Shown piece by piece: positions 15,681-24,856 of a DNA stretch of 41,882 nt. This DNA is from Pseudomonadota bacterium (GTDB lineage Bacteria > Pseudomonadota > Alphaproteobacteria > Rhizobiales > Xanthobacteraceae). Each line of letters starts with the position of its first letter. Positions within the stretch are counted from its first letter, which is position 1. The stretch lies in NCBI GenBank assembly GCA_003576765.1, contig QEVP01000025.1, forward strand, positions 1-41,882, given 5' to 3'. The notes under the pieces are model-generated. The model did no database searches and was not told where the DNA came from. It saw nothing but the letters and a program-made list of their open reading frames with translations. Both the position numbers and the translations under genes were made by a program.

Positions 15681-15770
15681 ACGCTATCTCCATCCGGCAA
15701 GCACATCCCGAACGATGAGCATGCGGCGAAAACCCTAACGATGTCGTAACGAACCGATCCGTCGGCCCGA

Positions 15771-16649
15771 TCAGACCGGCGCCACGCGCGGTGCCTTCAG
15801 GTTGAACAGGTTGCCGAGCAGGATCAGCGCCGCGCCGAGCGCGGTATAGGCGTCGAGCACTTCGGCATAGACCAGCCAGCCGATGACAACGGCAAGCGGC
15901 AGTCGCAGGAAATCCATCGGCACCACGACGGTGGCGTCGGCGTGGAGCAACGCGCGCGCTATGCAGTAGTGCGAGAATGTGCCGGCAAACGCCACCACCA
16001 GCATCCAGCCCCACACCGTGGCCGATGGCCACGTCCAGTCGACGAGCGCCGGCACCAGCCCCATCGCCGACTGCAGGATGAGCATCCAGAACATGATCTG
16101 AAGCGGGCTGTCGGTGCGGGTCAGTGATTTCACCGCCACGAACGACATGGCAAAGCCGACAGCGGCGATCAGCACGATGAGCTGCCCCGGATCGACCTTG
16201 GCGCCGATCGGCCGAACGATGATCAGGACACCGATCAGCCCCAGCGCAAGGGCGAGGTTCTTCCATCGGTTCATCTTTTCGCCGAGAAAATTGACGGCGA
16301 GAATCGCTGACCAGATCGGCATGGTGAATTCGATGGCGATGACCTGCGAAAGCGGAATCATAGTCAGCGCCAGAAACCAGCAGAACTGACCGCCATAATG
16401 CACGACGTTGCGCGCGACGTGCATCCGCATCCGCGACGTCCGCATCGCCTTGAGGCCGCCGCTCGCCCACACCCACGGCAACAGCATGACAAAGCCGAGG
16501 ACGGTGCGGATCTCCATGATCTCGAACACGCTCAGTTCGCGCGCGCTTTCGCGCCCGGCGACCATCATCACCAGCATCAGGGACAGCCAGCCGGACATCC
16601 ATGCGGCGGCCTTCAGGTTGGACGGGGAAGCGGCGGGTGAAACGGACAT
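15771..16649 (-). CDS. DMT superfamily (EamA) transporter
   Basis: A 292-residue inner-membrane protein with about ten membrane segments in two EamA repeats. The first repeat includes VRNVVHYGGQFCWFLALTMIPLSQVIAIEFTMPIWSAILAVNFLGEKM and the second FSHYCIARALLHADATVVVPMDFLRLPLAVVIGWLVYAEVLDAYTALGAALILLG. Both carry the typical helix-loop-E/D signature. Such proteins export or exchange small metabolites. The ATG at 16649 follows CTGAGG; an ATG at 16682 is possible and would add eleven residues. The substrate cannot be told. Confidence 0.9.
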   Translation of the reverse strand: MSVSPAASPSNLKAAAWMSGWLSLMLVMMVAGRESARELSVFEIMEIRTVLGFVMLLPWVWASGGLKAMRTSRMRMHVARNVVHYGGQFCWFLALTMIPLSQVIAIEFTMPIWSAILAVNFLGEKMNRWKNLALALGLIGVLIIVRPIGAKVDPGQLIVLIAAVGFAMSFVAVKSLTRTDSPLQIMFWMLILQSAMGLVPALVDWTWPSATVWGWMLVVAFAGTFSHYCIARALLHADATVVVPMDFLRLPLAVVIGWLVYAEVLDAYTALGAALILLGNLFNLKAPRVAPV

Positions 16650-16688
16650 GACCTCAGGGGTGACAGGATCGGCGCGCTGCATATCACA

Positions 16689-17954
16689 TCACAGGGCCGG
16701 TGGTCGATGATGCTCTCTGAACAGCCGCCCGTGCTCGGTGATGAGCAGCACGGCAAGCACCGCAACCCCGACGCCGATATAGCCGAACGCAAGCGGCCGC
16801 AGGCTGCCGTCATAGGCATTGGCGACGGCGCCGCCGATCACCACGGCAACGACGGTGGTGATCGCGCCGAGAAAGGATGACGCCGTGCCGGCGATGCGCC
16901 CCTGTGGCTCCATCGCCAGCGCGTTGAAATTGGCGAAGGTGAGCCCGATCAAAAAGGTGATCGCAGCGAGAATAACCATGAACGGCGCGAAGCCGAGCCC
17001 GCCAAGCAGCACCGGCACGCCGAAAGCAAGCCCGAGCGCGAGAAACGCCGCCGAGGCGCCATGCGAGATGACGCGCATGCCGAGCCGCCCCACCAGCCGC
17101 GCGTTGAGGAACGACGACAGCGAGATGGTCAGCGCCGCGGCGGCGAAGGCCAACGGGAAATACGGGCCAAGCCGGTAATATTCGCCGAGCACCTGCTGCG
17201 CCGAGAACAGGAAGGCATAAAGGCCGCCCTGCATGATGCCGCCGGCCAACGTATAGCCGAGCGTCTGGCGGTGGGTGACGAGCGCCTTGAACGCCGCGGC
17301 GAGGTCGCCCGCGCCGATCCGCCGGCGGTGGGCGGGGCGCAGGGTTTCCGGCAGCCGCAGCGCGCACCACGCCATGACGACAAGCCCGGCCACGGCGAAC
17401 AACAGAAAGATCACCTGCCATGGCCACAGCAGCACGACGATCTGCCCGATCGACGGCGCGAGCACAGGCACGGCGATGAAGATCATCATGGCGAACGACA
17501 TCACACTCGCCATCCGCCGTCCGTCGTAGCAGTCGCGTACCACGGCGACGATGACGACGCGCGAGGATGCCGCCCCGAGCCCGCTGACCAGCCGCGCGGC
17601 GAGCAACGTCGTGAAATCCGGTGCGAGCGCACACAAAAGCGCGCCGCCGACGTAGATCACAAGTCCCCCCAGCAGTAACGGCTTGCGCCCCAAGCGGTCG
17701 GCCAGTGGCCCGACCGCAAGCTGGCCGATGCCGAAGCCGATCAGGAACACGGTCAGCACCGCCTGACGATCGTTCTCGCGCACAACGTTCATGGCGCGGC
17801 CGATCTCCGGCAGCGCCGGAAGCATCATGTCGATGGCAAAGGCATTGAGCGCGATAAAGCTCGCGACGATCGCAACGAACTCGGCAAAGCCCATCGGCCG
17901 ATGCGACGACACTTCCGATGTGCTGACCGGGCCGCCTGCCCGCGACGATGCCAT
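16689..17954 (-). CDS. MFS efflux transporter, Bcr/CflA family
   Basis: A 421-residue, twelve-span major facilitator of the drug-resistance Bcr/CflA type. Family signs are ALNAFAIDMMLPALPEIGRAM in span 1, the motif GPLADRLGRKPLLLGGLVIY between spans 2 and 3, and RLVSGLGAASSRVVIVAVVRDCYDGRRMASVMS in spans 4-5. Start choice is uncertain: the ATG at 17954 is used, while 17993 and 18098 are open alternatives. It is downstream of the B12-regulated receptor on the same strand but separated by 189 bases and a hairpin, so co-regulation is doubtful. Likely exports a drug or metabolite by proton antiport. Confidence 0.88.
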   Translation of the reverse strand: MASSRAGGPVSTSEVSSHRPMGFAEFVAIVASFIALNAFAIDMMLPALPEIGRAMNVVRENDRQAVLTVFLIGFGIGQLAVGPLADRLGRKPLLLGGLVIYVGGALLCALAPDFTTLLAARLVSGLGAASSRVVIVAVVRDCYDGRRMASVMSFAMMIFIAVPVLAPSIGQIVVLLWPWQVIFLLFAVAGLVVMAWCALRLPETLRPAHRRRIGAGDLAAAFKALVTHRQTLGYTLAGGIMQGGLYAFLFSAQQVLGEYYRLGPYFPLAFAAAALTISLSSFLNARLVGRLGMRVISHGASAAFLALGLAFGVPVLLGGLGFAPFMVILAAITFLIGLTFANFNALAMEPQGRIAGTASSFLGAITTVVAVVIGGAVANAYDGSLRPLAFGYIGVGVAVLAVLLITEHGRLFREHHRPPAL

Positions 17955-18100
17955 GACGCCGATCCGTGACCAGAGCTGCCCGGTTCCGACCATGGTCGGA
18001 AGCCGGTATGACAGATCCCAGGCGGCACCACCGTCATGCGGTGCGCATGACGGGCGCCGGGGGAGCGGCCGCTGGTAACGATTTGAACGGCCGCGCACAA

Positions 18101-18119
18101 GGGGGCGACAAGCGCCCCC
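18101..18119 (-). terminator. GC hairpin between TonB receptor and MFS gene
   Basis: GGGGGCG (18101-18107) pairs with CGCCCCC (18113-18119) over a 5-base loop, 25 bases beyond the receptor stop on the minus strand. The transcript continues CTTGTG rather than a U-run, so termination would be partial. Confidence 0.45.
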
Positions 18120-18143
18120 GCCATGCGCGTGACAGCTGCTGGC

Positions 18144-20231
18144 CTACAGCTTGAAGCCGGCCTTGAGCAGATAGGTGCGGCCCGGCAGCGGATAGGCGCT
18201 GAACGACCCCGGTGTCGAGGCGCTCGCGACCGCGTAATCGTAGTACAGCGTGTCGAACACGTTGTTGACACTGAACGACCAGAAGAAGTTCTCAACTTCC
18301 CCACCGATCCTGAGGTCGAGCGTCGCCTGCGCCGGGATCACGGGCTGCCGGTTGGGCTGGTCGTTGTCCATCCGGCGGCTGCTCCAGAACCGGGCGTTGG
18401 CATCGAGCACCAGATAATTCTGCCAGATATTCCATGAGAATCCGGCGCTGCCGCTGAAGCGCGACACCAGCGGCACGTCGTTGCCGGCGAAAGGTCCCTC
18501 ACGGAACTGGGCGCGAGTGTAGGCGAAACTGCCTCTCAGACGGAAAACATCGTTGATCCGCAGCGTTGCGGAGGTTTCGCTGCCGTAGCGCCGGGTCGGG
18601 TCAAGATTGATGTTGGCGCCAGAAAAACCGAAGCCCGGGAAAAAAGTACCGTCGAATGGATCGTAGTGGATCTCATTCTTCAGCATCATGTAGTAGATGC
18701 TCGACTGAATAGTGAAAGGTCCGGTCGTGACGCGGACGCCACCTTCGACATCGTAAGACGTCTGGGTCTTGAGGTCGAAATTCGCATGCAGGGGATGATT
18801 GCCAACCCGCTCATCGACGTTCGGTGTGCGGAACGCATGCGCGGCGCGCGCAAACACCGCAACCGTCTCGTTGAAGCGATGATCGAGGCCGACGTGCCAG
18901 GCATACTGGTCGTCGGCCGAATCGAGGGGCGACAGAAACGCAAACGGTCCGATCTCGCGCGCGTTCAGGTCGGCGCGCTGCCAGCGGCCACCATAGGAGA
19001 AATCCGTGGCCGGCGTCAGACTCAGGGTCTGCTGCCAGTAGGCGGCATAGGTCCTCTGGGTCAGGTCGAAGATATTGTCAGGCGCGCCGCGCACGGTGCC
19101 GCTGCCGCGCGGTGACACGTAGTCGGCATCGTAATAGTCGAAACCGGTCAGAATGCGCGAGCGCAGACCGAACATGTCGGTCGTGATGTTCAAGCGCGGC
19201 GTCAGAGACCAGGTTTGCAGATGAGCATCGGTATAGCTGGACCCGGCGGGGAAAGGCGGAAAGGCCGGCCAGAAAAATCCCGCCTGCTGCTTCTTGTCGC
19301 GGACGCCGCCATCGATGATCAGTTCGACGCTTTCCGTGAGCTTGTAGGTGAAGCCGGCCGTGGCGTTGACGCCCTGCTTGTTGGCGTAGTCGAGCGGCGT
19401 CGAGGTGCCGCGGCGATCGGTGACAAGCTCGTTGATGCCAAACGCCGGATTGACCGCGCGCGCGCCGGGCAGCCCGAGATGCTGGTCGTCGGCGGAGATA
19501 TTGAAGAACGCCGAGAAATTGACCCCTGTATAACGCACCTCGCCCGCGGCGTTGCGCTGCGACAAAGCGTTGTTGGCGCGGTAACCATCGGACTTGATGG
19601 CGTTGGCAAAGACCGACGCCGACCACGGCCCGTAATTCGTCAGCAGCGAGACGCTGCCCTGCTGCTGGTTGAACGAGCCGACGCCGCCCTCGGCGCGCAT
19701 CGACACCGGCTTGCCGACACCGGCGCCGGTCTTCGTCACGATGTTGATGACGCCGCCGACCGCGTTGTCGCCATAGAGCACCGCGCCGCTGTTGCCGCGC
19801 GTGATCTCGATGCGCTCGATCGAGTCGCGCGGAATGGCCGAAAAGTCGACACCGGCGAGGTCAATGTCGTTGACGCGGCGGCCATTGACCATCACCAGCG
19901 TGTTCGAGGTAGCCGCAGCGCCGAAGCCGCGCAGATCAACGGAGGTGCCGGCGCCGCCGACTGCGCCGTAAAGGCTGCGAAGCTGCACCCCGGGCGCCTG
20001 AGCGATGATCTCCTGCAAGGTGGCCGACGGCGAGCGGGCGATGTCCTCGGCGGTGATCACCGTGGTGGAGGCGCCGGTGATGTTGTTGTTGAATAACCGG
20101 CTCGCGGTCACATCGATGGTCGGCAGCATTTCGCTTGGCTGCTGTGCCAAAGCCGGCGCCGCCAGCGCCGTGGTGGCCAACAGCGACGCAAGGCCGCCGA
20201 ACCTGAAAATACCTAGAACATGCCCGCCCAT
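18144..20231 (-). CDS. TonB-dependent outer-membrane receptor, probable cobalamin (BtuB-like)
   Basis: A 695-residue receptor starting at the ATG at 20231 with GGGGAACG upstream. The signal peptide ends at PALAQ, and the mature N-terminus has a TonB box-like TIDVTASRL. The plug domain follows (ARSPSATLQEIIAQAPGVQLRS, VDLRGFGAAATSNTLVMVNGRRVND, IERIEITRGNSGAVLYGDNAVGGVINIVTK), then a 22-strand barrel with LPGRTYLLKAGFKL at the end. The cobalamin riboswitch in its leader shows that the gene is shut off by B12, so cobalamin or a precursor is the likely cargo. The usual BtuF-C-D partners are not in the window. Ends in Leu rather than the usual aromatic residue. Confidence 0.93.
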   Translation of the reverse strand: MGGHVLGIFRFGGLASLLATTALAAPALAQQPSEMLPTIDVTASRLFNNNITGASTTVITAEDIARSPSATLQEIIAQAPGVQLRSLYGAVGGAGTSVDLRGFGAAATSNTLVMVNGRRVNDIDLAGVDFSAIPRDSIERIEITRGNSGAVLYGDNAVGGVINIVTKTGAGVGKPVSMRAEGGVGSFNQQQGSVSLLTNYGPWSASVFANAIKSDGYRANNALSQRNAAGEVRYTGVNFSAFFNISADDQHLGLPGARAVNPAFGINELVTDRRGTSTPLDYANKQGVNATAGFTYKLTESVELIIDGGVRDKKQQAGFFWPAFPPFPAGSSYTDAHLQTWSLTPRLNITTDMFGLRSRILTGFDYYDADYVSPRGSGTVRGAPDNIFDLTQRTYAAYWQQTLSLTPATDFSYGGRWQRADLNAREIGPFAFLSPLDSADDQYAWHVGLDHRFNETVAVFARAAHAFRTPNVDERVGNHPLHANFDLKTQTSYDVEGGVRVTTGPFTIQSSIYYMMLKNEIHYDPFDGTFFPGFGFSGANINLDPTRRYGSETSATLRINDVFRLRGSFAYTRAQFREGPFAGNDVPLVSRFSGSAGFSWNIWQNYLVLDANARFWSSRRMDNDQPNRQPVIPAQATLDLRIGGEVENFFWSFSVNNVFDTLYYDYAVASASTPGSFSAYPLPGRTYLLKAGFKL

Positions 20232-20434
20232 GATCGTTCCCCGCTGGTCCGGTTCGTTGCGGAAAACGCTTTCGGCGCGCCTGTACGACGCCGCCCGGCG
20301 GGCTGCCGCCGGTTCGCCACGTCGCATTCCCTCAGATCACGAGCCATCGGCCGGTCTTCCGCAAGGTTGCACACGTCACCGCTGCGGAAAGGCCCGCCCC
20401 AAGCGCACGCCCCGTGCGCCGGAAGGATGACAGG

Positions 20435-20610
20435 CTCAGGCAGGTCTCCTGGCTCGCGGGTCTCCGCTGTTGTCCGCCTTCCCGAGATGCGCCTGACGGC
20501 GCCGGCTCAGTGGCATCGTGGACAACGGCTTACCGCTGACAGTTGCGGGGGCAGCTCCGGATTGATCGCGGGGGGCGGTTGCCTGCCGGGACGACACCGG
20601 ATTCCCTATT
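20435..20610 (-). promoter_or_regulatory. Cobalamin riboswitch upstream of the TonB receptor
   Basis: Read on the minus strand, the conserved cobalamin aptamer elements occur in order: AATCCGGTG (about 20593-20603), the B12 box GCTGCCCCCGCAACTGTCAG (20536-20555), GCCACTGAGCC (20504-20514), GGGAAGGCGGAC (20472-20483), and the terminal GCGAGCCAGGAGACCTGCC (20439-20457). About 200 bases separate it from the receptor start. That leader holds a hairpin (GCGCACG/CGTGCGC, 20403-20419), a possible expression platform. Known members lower gene expression when adenosylcobalamin binds. Confidence 0.95.
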
Positions 20611-20819
20611 AGCCGGCTCGCGCCGGCACCTGGGCCGTGGTTCCAATGAAACTTCGGGTCGCCACATTGTCAATGGCGCCCGCCGGCCACGGCCCGGCGG
20701 CACGGGAATTCCGCTGCCGGCGTGGCATATGAGTGACAATGGCAGCGCCACCCGGCCGAATCGGCACCCCGGACTCGAAACCGCTTTCCCCGCAAGAGCG
20801 CGCGGCAAAAACAAATCGC

Positions 20820-20978
20820 ATGACCGCGGTGCGCCGCTTCGCTCAACTTGCATCCATGCGGACGACGATTCGACGGCAGGACCCATCGCGCGACCAGGCT
20901 CGCCTCGGCCTTGCCCTGGTCGCCGTGCTCGCCATGGCGAGCCTCGCCAACGCGCTCTGCCTCTGCGCCTTCATCTGA
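20820..20978 (+). CDS. Possible small membrane protein (about 52 residues)
   Basis: A short frame in the 480-base gap between the riboswitch and the GMC oxidoreductase. Its C-terminal half (LGLALVAVLAMASLANALCLCAFI) is one hydrophobic span, preceded by a basic segment (MRTTIRRQDPSRDQARL), as expected for a small membrane protein. The start may be 20820 or 20856. No convincing ribosome site is visible, so it may be chance. The remainder of the gap shows no feature. Confidence 0.3.
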   Translation: MTAVRRFAQLASMRTTIRRQDPSRDQARLGLALVAVLAMASLANALCLCAFI

Positions 20979-21091
20979 CCCCGCCTTCTCCCTGCACCCC
21001 TTCGTCCCCGACGCATGTCGGGCTGGACAGAGCCGCAAGCGAGGCTCATCAAGACGGCAAAATGGATAGGCGACCGGGGGGTCAGGACACC

Positions 21092-22711
21092 ATGACCAAG
21101 CGTCTTGAAGGCGATTACGACTACATCATTGCCGGTGCCGGGACGGCCGGCTGCATCATGGCCAACCGCCTGTCGGCCGACCCGCGCCGCCGCGTGCTGC
21201 TGCTGGAAGGCGGCGGCCGCGACAACTGGATCTGGTTTCACATCCCGGTCGGCTACCTGTTCGCGATCGGCAATCCGCGCTCCGACTGGATGTTCAAGAC
21301 CGAACCGCAAGCCGGCCTCAACGGCCGCGCCCTGCACTATCCGCGCGGCAAGGTGATCGGCGGCTCCTCGGCGATCAACGCCATGATCTGCATGCGCGGC
21401 CAGGCCGCCGATTACAACCACTGGCGTCAGCTCGGCCTCACCGGCTGGGGCTGGGACGACGTGCTGCCGGTGTTCAAGGGGTTCGAGGACCATTTCCTCG
21501 GGGCGAGCGACGTTCACGGCACCGGCGGCGGCTGGCGCGTCGAGCCACCGCGGCTGTCGTGGCAGGTGCTGGACGCGGTGGCCGATGCCGCCGAACAGAT
21601 GGGCATCCGCAAGATTGCCGACTTCAACACCGGCGACAACGAGGGCATCGGCTACTTCCACGTCAACCAGAAACGTGGCCGGCGCTGGTCGGCGGCGCGC
21701 GGCTTCCTCAAGCCGGTGCTGAACCGTCCAAATCTGCGGCTCGAAACCAACGTGCTGATCGACCGCCTGCTCATCGAGGACGGCCGCGCGGTCGGCATCG
21801 TGTTCAGGCAAGGGCCAGAGGAGATCGAGGCGCGCACCCGCGGCGAAATTATTCTCTGCGCCGGCTCGATCGGCTCGCCGGCGATCCTGCAACGTTCCGG
21901 CATCGGCCCCGCCGAATGGCTGAGCGCGCTTGGCATCGACGTCAAGCTGGCGCGCGAGGGCGTCGGCCGCAACCTGCAGGACCATCTGCAGCAGCGCGCG
22001 ATCTACAAGGTGAGCGGGGTGCGCACGCTCAACGAGACCTACTACAACCTGTTGCGGCGCGGCTGGATGGGCGTGGACTACGCGCTGCGCCGGCGCGGGC
22101 CACTGACCATGGCGCCGTCGCAGCTCGGCATCTTCACCCGCTCCGACCCCTCGCGCGAGCGCGCCAACATCCAGTTTCACGTCCAGCCGCTGTCGCTCGA
22201 CAAGTTCGGCGATCCGCTGCATCGCTTCCCGGCGATCACCATCAGCGCCTGCAACCTGCAGCCGACCGCGCGCGGCACCATCCGGATCGCGTCCCCCGAC
22301 GCCGCGGCGGCGCCAAAGATCTCGCCGGACTATCTCACCACCGACGCGGACCGGCAGGTCGCCGCCGATGCCATCCGGGTGACGCGGAAGCTGATGAAGC
22401 AGGCGGCGCTTCAGCCCTATCGCCCTGAGGAATATCTGCCGGGGCCTGCGGTCGGCGACGACGACGCCTCGCTGGCCAGGGCGGCGGGCGACATCGGCAC
22501 CACTATCTTCCACCCCGTCGGCACCGCCAAGATGGGGCTCGCCTCCGATCCGACCGCGGTGGTGGACGAGCGGCTGCGCTTCCATGGCATTGCGGGCTTG
22601 CGCGTCGCCGACGCCTCGGTGATGCCGACCATCACCTCGGGCAACACCAACACCCCGACCGCGATGATCTCCGCCAAGGGCGCCGAGATGATCGTCGCCG
22701 ACGCGAAGTAG
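21092..22711 (+). CDS. GMC family FAD-dependent oxidoreductase (choline/alcohol dehydrogenase-like)
   Basis: A 539-residue flavoenzyme of the glucose-methanol-choline family. The FAD site is YDYIIAGAGTAGCIMANRL at the N-terminus, with the LLEGGGRD and HYPRGKVIGGSSAINAMICMRG signatures. Further on are GEIILCAGSIGSPAILQRSGIGP and GVGRNLQDHLQQR. The catalytic His lies in IFHPVGTAKMG and the paired Asn in SGNTNTPTAMIS. The ATG at 21092 follows CAGGACACC; an upstream open frame to 20543 has no conserved sequence. The substrate is probably a primary alcohol, but cannot be narrowed. It meets hpnO tail to tail with a 9-base gap. Confidence 0.92.
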   Translation: MTKRLEGDYDYIIAGAGTAGCIMANRLSADPRRRVLLLEGGGRDNWIWFHIPVGYLFAIGNPRSDWMFKTEPQAGLNGRALHYPRGKVIGGSSAINAMICMRGQAADYNHWRQLGLTGWGWDDVLPVFKGFEDHFLGASDVHGTGGGWRVEPPRLSWQVLDAVADAAEQMGIRKIADFNTGDNEGIGYFHVNQKRGRRWSAARGFLKPVLNRPNLRLETNVLIDRLLIEDGRAVGIVFRQGPEEIEARTRGEIILCAGSIGSPAILQRSGIGPAEWLSALGIDVKLAREGVGRNLQDHLQQRAIYKVSGVRTLNETYYNLLRRGWMGVDYALRRRGPLTMAPSQLGIFTRSDPSRERANIQFHVQPLSLDKFGDPLHRFPAITISACNLQPTARGTIRIASPDAAAAPKISPDYLTTDADRQVAADAIRVTRKLMKQAALQPYRPEEYLPGPAVGDDDASLARAAGDIGTTIFHPVGTAKMGLASDPTAVVDERLRFHGIAGLRVADASVMPTITSGNTNTPTAMISAKGAEMIVADAK

Positions 22712-22720
22712 GATCGGCTC

Positions 22721-24112
22721 TTACGCGGACTTGCGCAACGCGTTGTCCATCAGCGTCTTGCCGAGCGACCACACCGCGCCCGGCACCTTGTGGCTCGACG
22801 TGATCACCTCGTCGAAGGCGCGGACGATCCAGTTGCAGTCATCCTCGGTGACGGTCAACGGCGGCAGCAGCTTCACAGTGTGACTGCCGTGGCCGGCGAC
22901 CTGGGTCAGGATCTTGTGATCCTTGAACAGCGGCACGGTGATGAGCTGGCAGAACAGTCCCTTGTTGGCCGACTCCAGCAGATTCCACGCGGTCTTGAGC
23001 TTGAGCGACTTCGGCGGTCCGAACTCGACCCCGATCATCAGCCCCTTGCCGCGCACGTCCTTCAACAACTCGAAGCCGGGGATCATCGCTTTCAGCGCGT
23101 CGCGGACCTGCGCGCCACGGGCCGCCGCCGCCTCGATCAGCTTCTCATGCTTCAGCACCTCGAGCGTGGCGATGCCCGCGGTCATCGCCAGGTCGTTCTT
23201 GGCGAACGTCGAACCGTGCACCACGGCGCGATCCATGCGGTTGAAGATCTTGTCGAAGATCGGCTTGCGGGTGAGCACCGCGCCGACCGGGACATGGCCG
23301 CCGGACAGCGACTTCGACAGCAGCACCATGTCCGGCTCGACGCCCCAGTGCTCGACCGCGAGGAATTTTCCGGTGCGGCCCATGCCGGTCTGGATTTCGT
23401 CGGCGACGAAGATGGTGCCGTACTTGCGGCACAGCGCGGCCGCGCCGGGCAGGTAATCGTCGGAGGGCATGTTGACGCCCTTGCCCTGGATCGGCTCGAC
23501 GATGAACGCCGCCGCCTCGCGCGAGGCCAGCGCCTTCTCGAGCGCCGCGAGATCGTTGAACGGCACCGAGACGCAAGCGGGCAGCAGCGGATCGAAACCG
23601 TTGCGGAAATTGGGATCGCCGGTCAGCGACAGCGCGCCGTAGCTCAGGCCGTGATAGCCATGGTCGCAATAGATGATGCTTGGCCGTCCGGTCGCGCCGC
23701 GGGCGAACTTGATCGCGGCTTCCGTGCATTCGGTGCCGGAATTGGCAAAAAATACCTTGTCGAGATAGGGCACCTCGGCTAACAGGCGCTCCGCTAGAAT
23801 GCCGGCCAGCGTCGAGACGTCCATCTGCACCAGGTTCGGCAGGTGGCCGTCGAGGGTGCTTTTCAAGGCGTCGCGCAGGACAGGATGGTTGCGGCCGATC
23901 GCAAACACACCGAAGCCACTGAGGAGGTCGAGATAGCGGTCGCCGGCGCGGTCGTAGAGATATTGCCCTTCGCCGCGCTGGAAGCCGACGTCGTAGCCGA
24001 TCGTCTTGAGTACGCGCACGAGCTGTTCGTTGAGGTGGCGCGTGTGCATGGAACCACGCTCCGCCTCGCGCGTCATAAACATCTCGGAAACGTCAAAATT
24101 CGGATATACCAT
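22721..24112 (-). CDS. hpnO: Hopanoid aminotransferase HpnO
   Basis: A 463-residue PLP-dependent class III aminotransferase. The cofactor lysine is Lys267 in VLLSKSLSGGHVPVG, preceded by the Asp of IFVADEIQTGMGRTG. YLDLLSGFGVFAIGRNHP, FFANSGTECTEAAIKFARGATGR and IVEPIQGKGVNMP complete the family signature. The hopanoid context (hpnN next door, hpnH-G-shc-E-D-C beyond) supports the role known for HpnO: converting the aldehyde or ketone side chain of ribosylhopane to 35-aminobacteriohopanetriol. Without context it could be read as an ornithine/acetylornithine-type aminotransferase. The ATG at 24112 follows TAGGTC. Confidence 0.85.
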   Translation of the reverse strand: MVYPNFDVSEMFMTREAERGSMHTRHLNEQLVRVLKTIGYDVGFQRGEGQYLYDRAGDRYLDLLSGFGVFAIGRNHPVLRDALKSTLDGHLPNLVQMDVSTLAGILAERLLAEVPYLDKVFFANSGTECTEAAIKFARGATGRPSIIYCDHGYHGLSYGALSLTGDPNFRNGFDPLLPACVSVPFNDLAALEKALASREAAAFIVEPIQGKGVNMPSDDYLPGAAALCRKYGTIFVADEIQTGMGRTGKFLAVEHWGVEPDMVLLSKSLSGGHVPVGAVLTRKPIFDKIFNRMDRAVVHGSTFAKNDLAMTAGIATLEVLKHEKLIEAAAARGAQVRDALKAMIPGFELLKDVRGKGLMIGVEFGPPKSLKLKTAWNLLESANKGLFCQLITVPLFKDHKILTQVAGHGSHTVKLLPPLTVTEDDCNWIVRAFDEVITSSHKVPGAVWSLGKTLMDNALRKSA

Positions 24113-24226
24113 AGACCTAATAGGACTGTTGATGGGCGCTTCGTCAACCGTATGTTCGGGATACCGACTCGGGAATGCCGCGACTCGCGTTTTAACGCAG
24201 CCATGACTTAACCACAGGTGCCGACC

Positions 24227-24856
24227 ATGTTGCAGCGCTCAAATCGTCTCATGCGAACGATGTTCTGGTGCGGGCTCGTCTCCGCCGCAAGTGCGGCGCC
24301 GGCACTCGCCGCCGACGTCACCGGCGACTGGCTGGTCAAGGACGGCACCGCCATCATCCGCATCGCCGACTGCGACGGCGCGATGTGGGGCGTGGTGGCC
24401 TGGGAGAAAATCCCCGGCGGGCGCGACACCAAGAACCCCGACGCCACCAAGAAAAACCGCCCCTTTCTCGCCATGCCGATCCTGATCAGCATGAAGCCCG
24501 GCGAGGAGAAGGGCGAGTGGGAAGGCCACGTCTACAACGCCAAGGACGGCAAGACCTACGAATCAAAGATTCATCTGGCCCGCCCCGACGCGCTGGAGAT
24601 CGAGGGCTGCGTGCTCGGCTTCCTGTGCGGAGGCGAAATCTGGACGCGGGTGACCTCGCTGCCGCCCGGCCCGGCCACGGCTACCGCAGGAACGGCCAAG
24701 GGTGCCCCGGCCAAACGGGCCGACAAGGCGCAGCCCAAGGCCCCGGCAAAGAGCACGGCGAAAACCACCGGCTTCGCCAACTCCCCGGCCGCCGCGGAGA
24801 ACGATCCGGTCGGCGACGTCTGCCTACTTCCCGACGTCGCGCGGGGGACCCATTAG
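24227..24856 (+). CDS. DUF2147 domain secreted protein
   Basis: A 209-residue protein with a signal peptide (CGLVSAASAAPALAADVTGDWL, cleavage after ALA) and the DUF2147 core: GDWLVKDGTAIIRIADC, GMLWG-type AMWGVVAWEK, FLAMPILISMKPGEEKGEWEGHVYNAKDGKTYESKIHL and LEIEGCVLGFLCGGEIWTRV. The family is periplasmic, lipocalin-like and of unknown function. A tail of about 55 residues rich in Ala, Lys and Pro follows, beyond the usual domain length. The ATG at 24227 is used (a GTG lies at 24218). Its last 33 bases overlap the end of hpnN on the other strand. It sits within the hopanoid locus, but no link to it is known to me. Confidence 0.88.
   Translation: MLQRSNRLMRTMFWCGLVSAASAAPALAADVTGDWLVKDGTAIIRIADCDGAMWGVVAWEKIPGGRDTKNPDATKKNRPFLAMPILISMKPGEEKGEWEGHVYNAKDGKTYESKIHLARPDALEIEGCVLGFLCGGEIWTRVTSLPPGPATATAGTAKGAPAKRADKAQPKAPAKSTAKTTGFANSPAAAENDPVGDVCLLPDVARGTH

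Noticed and set aside
20843..22585. 580-codon open frame opposite the GMC oxidoreductase
   Set aside because: Low-complexity product and no ribosome site; the plus-strand gene has all family motifs.
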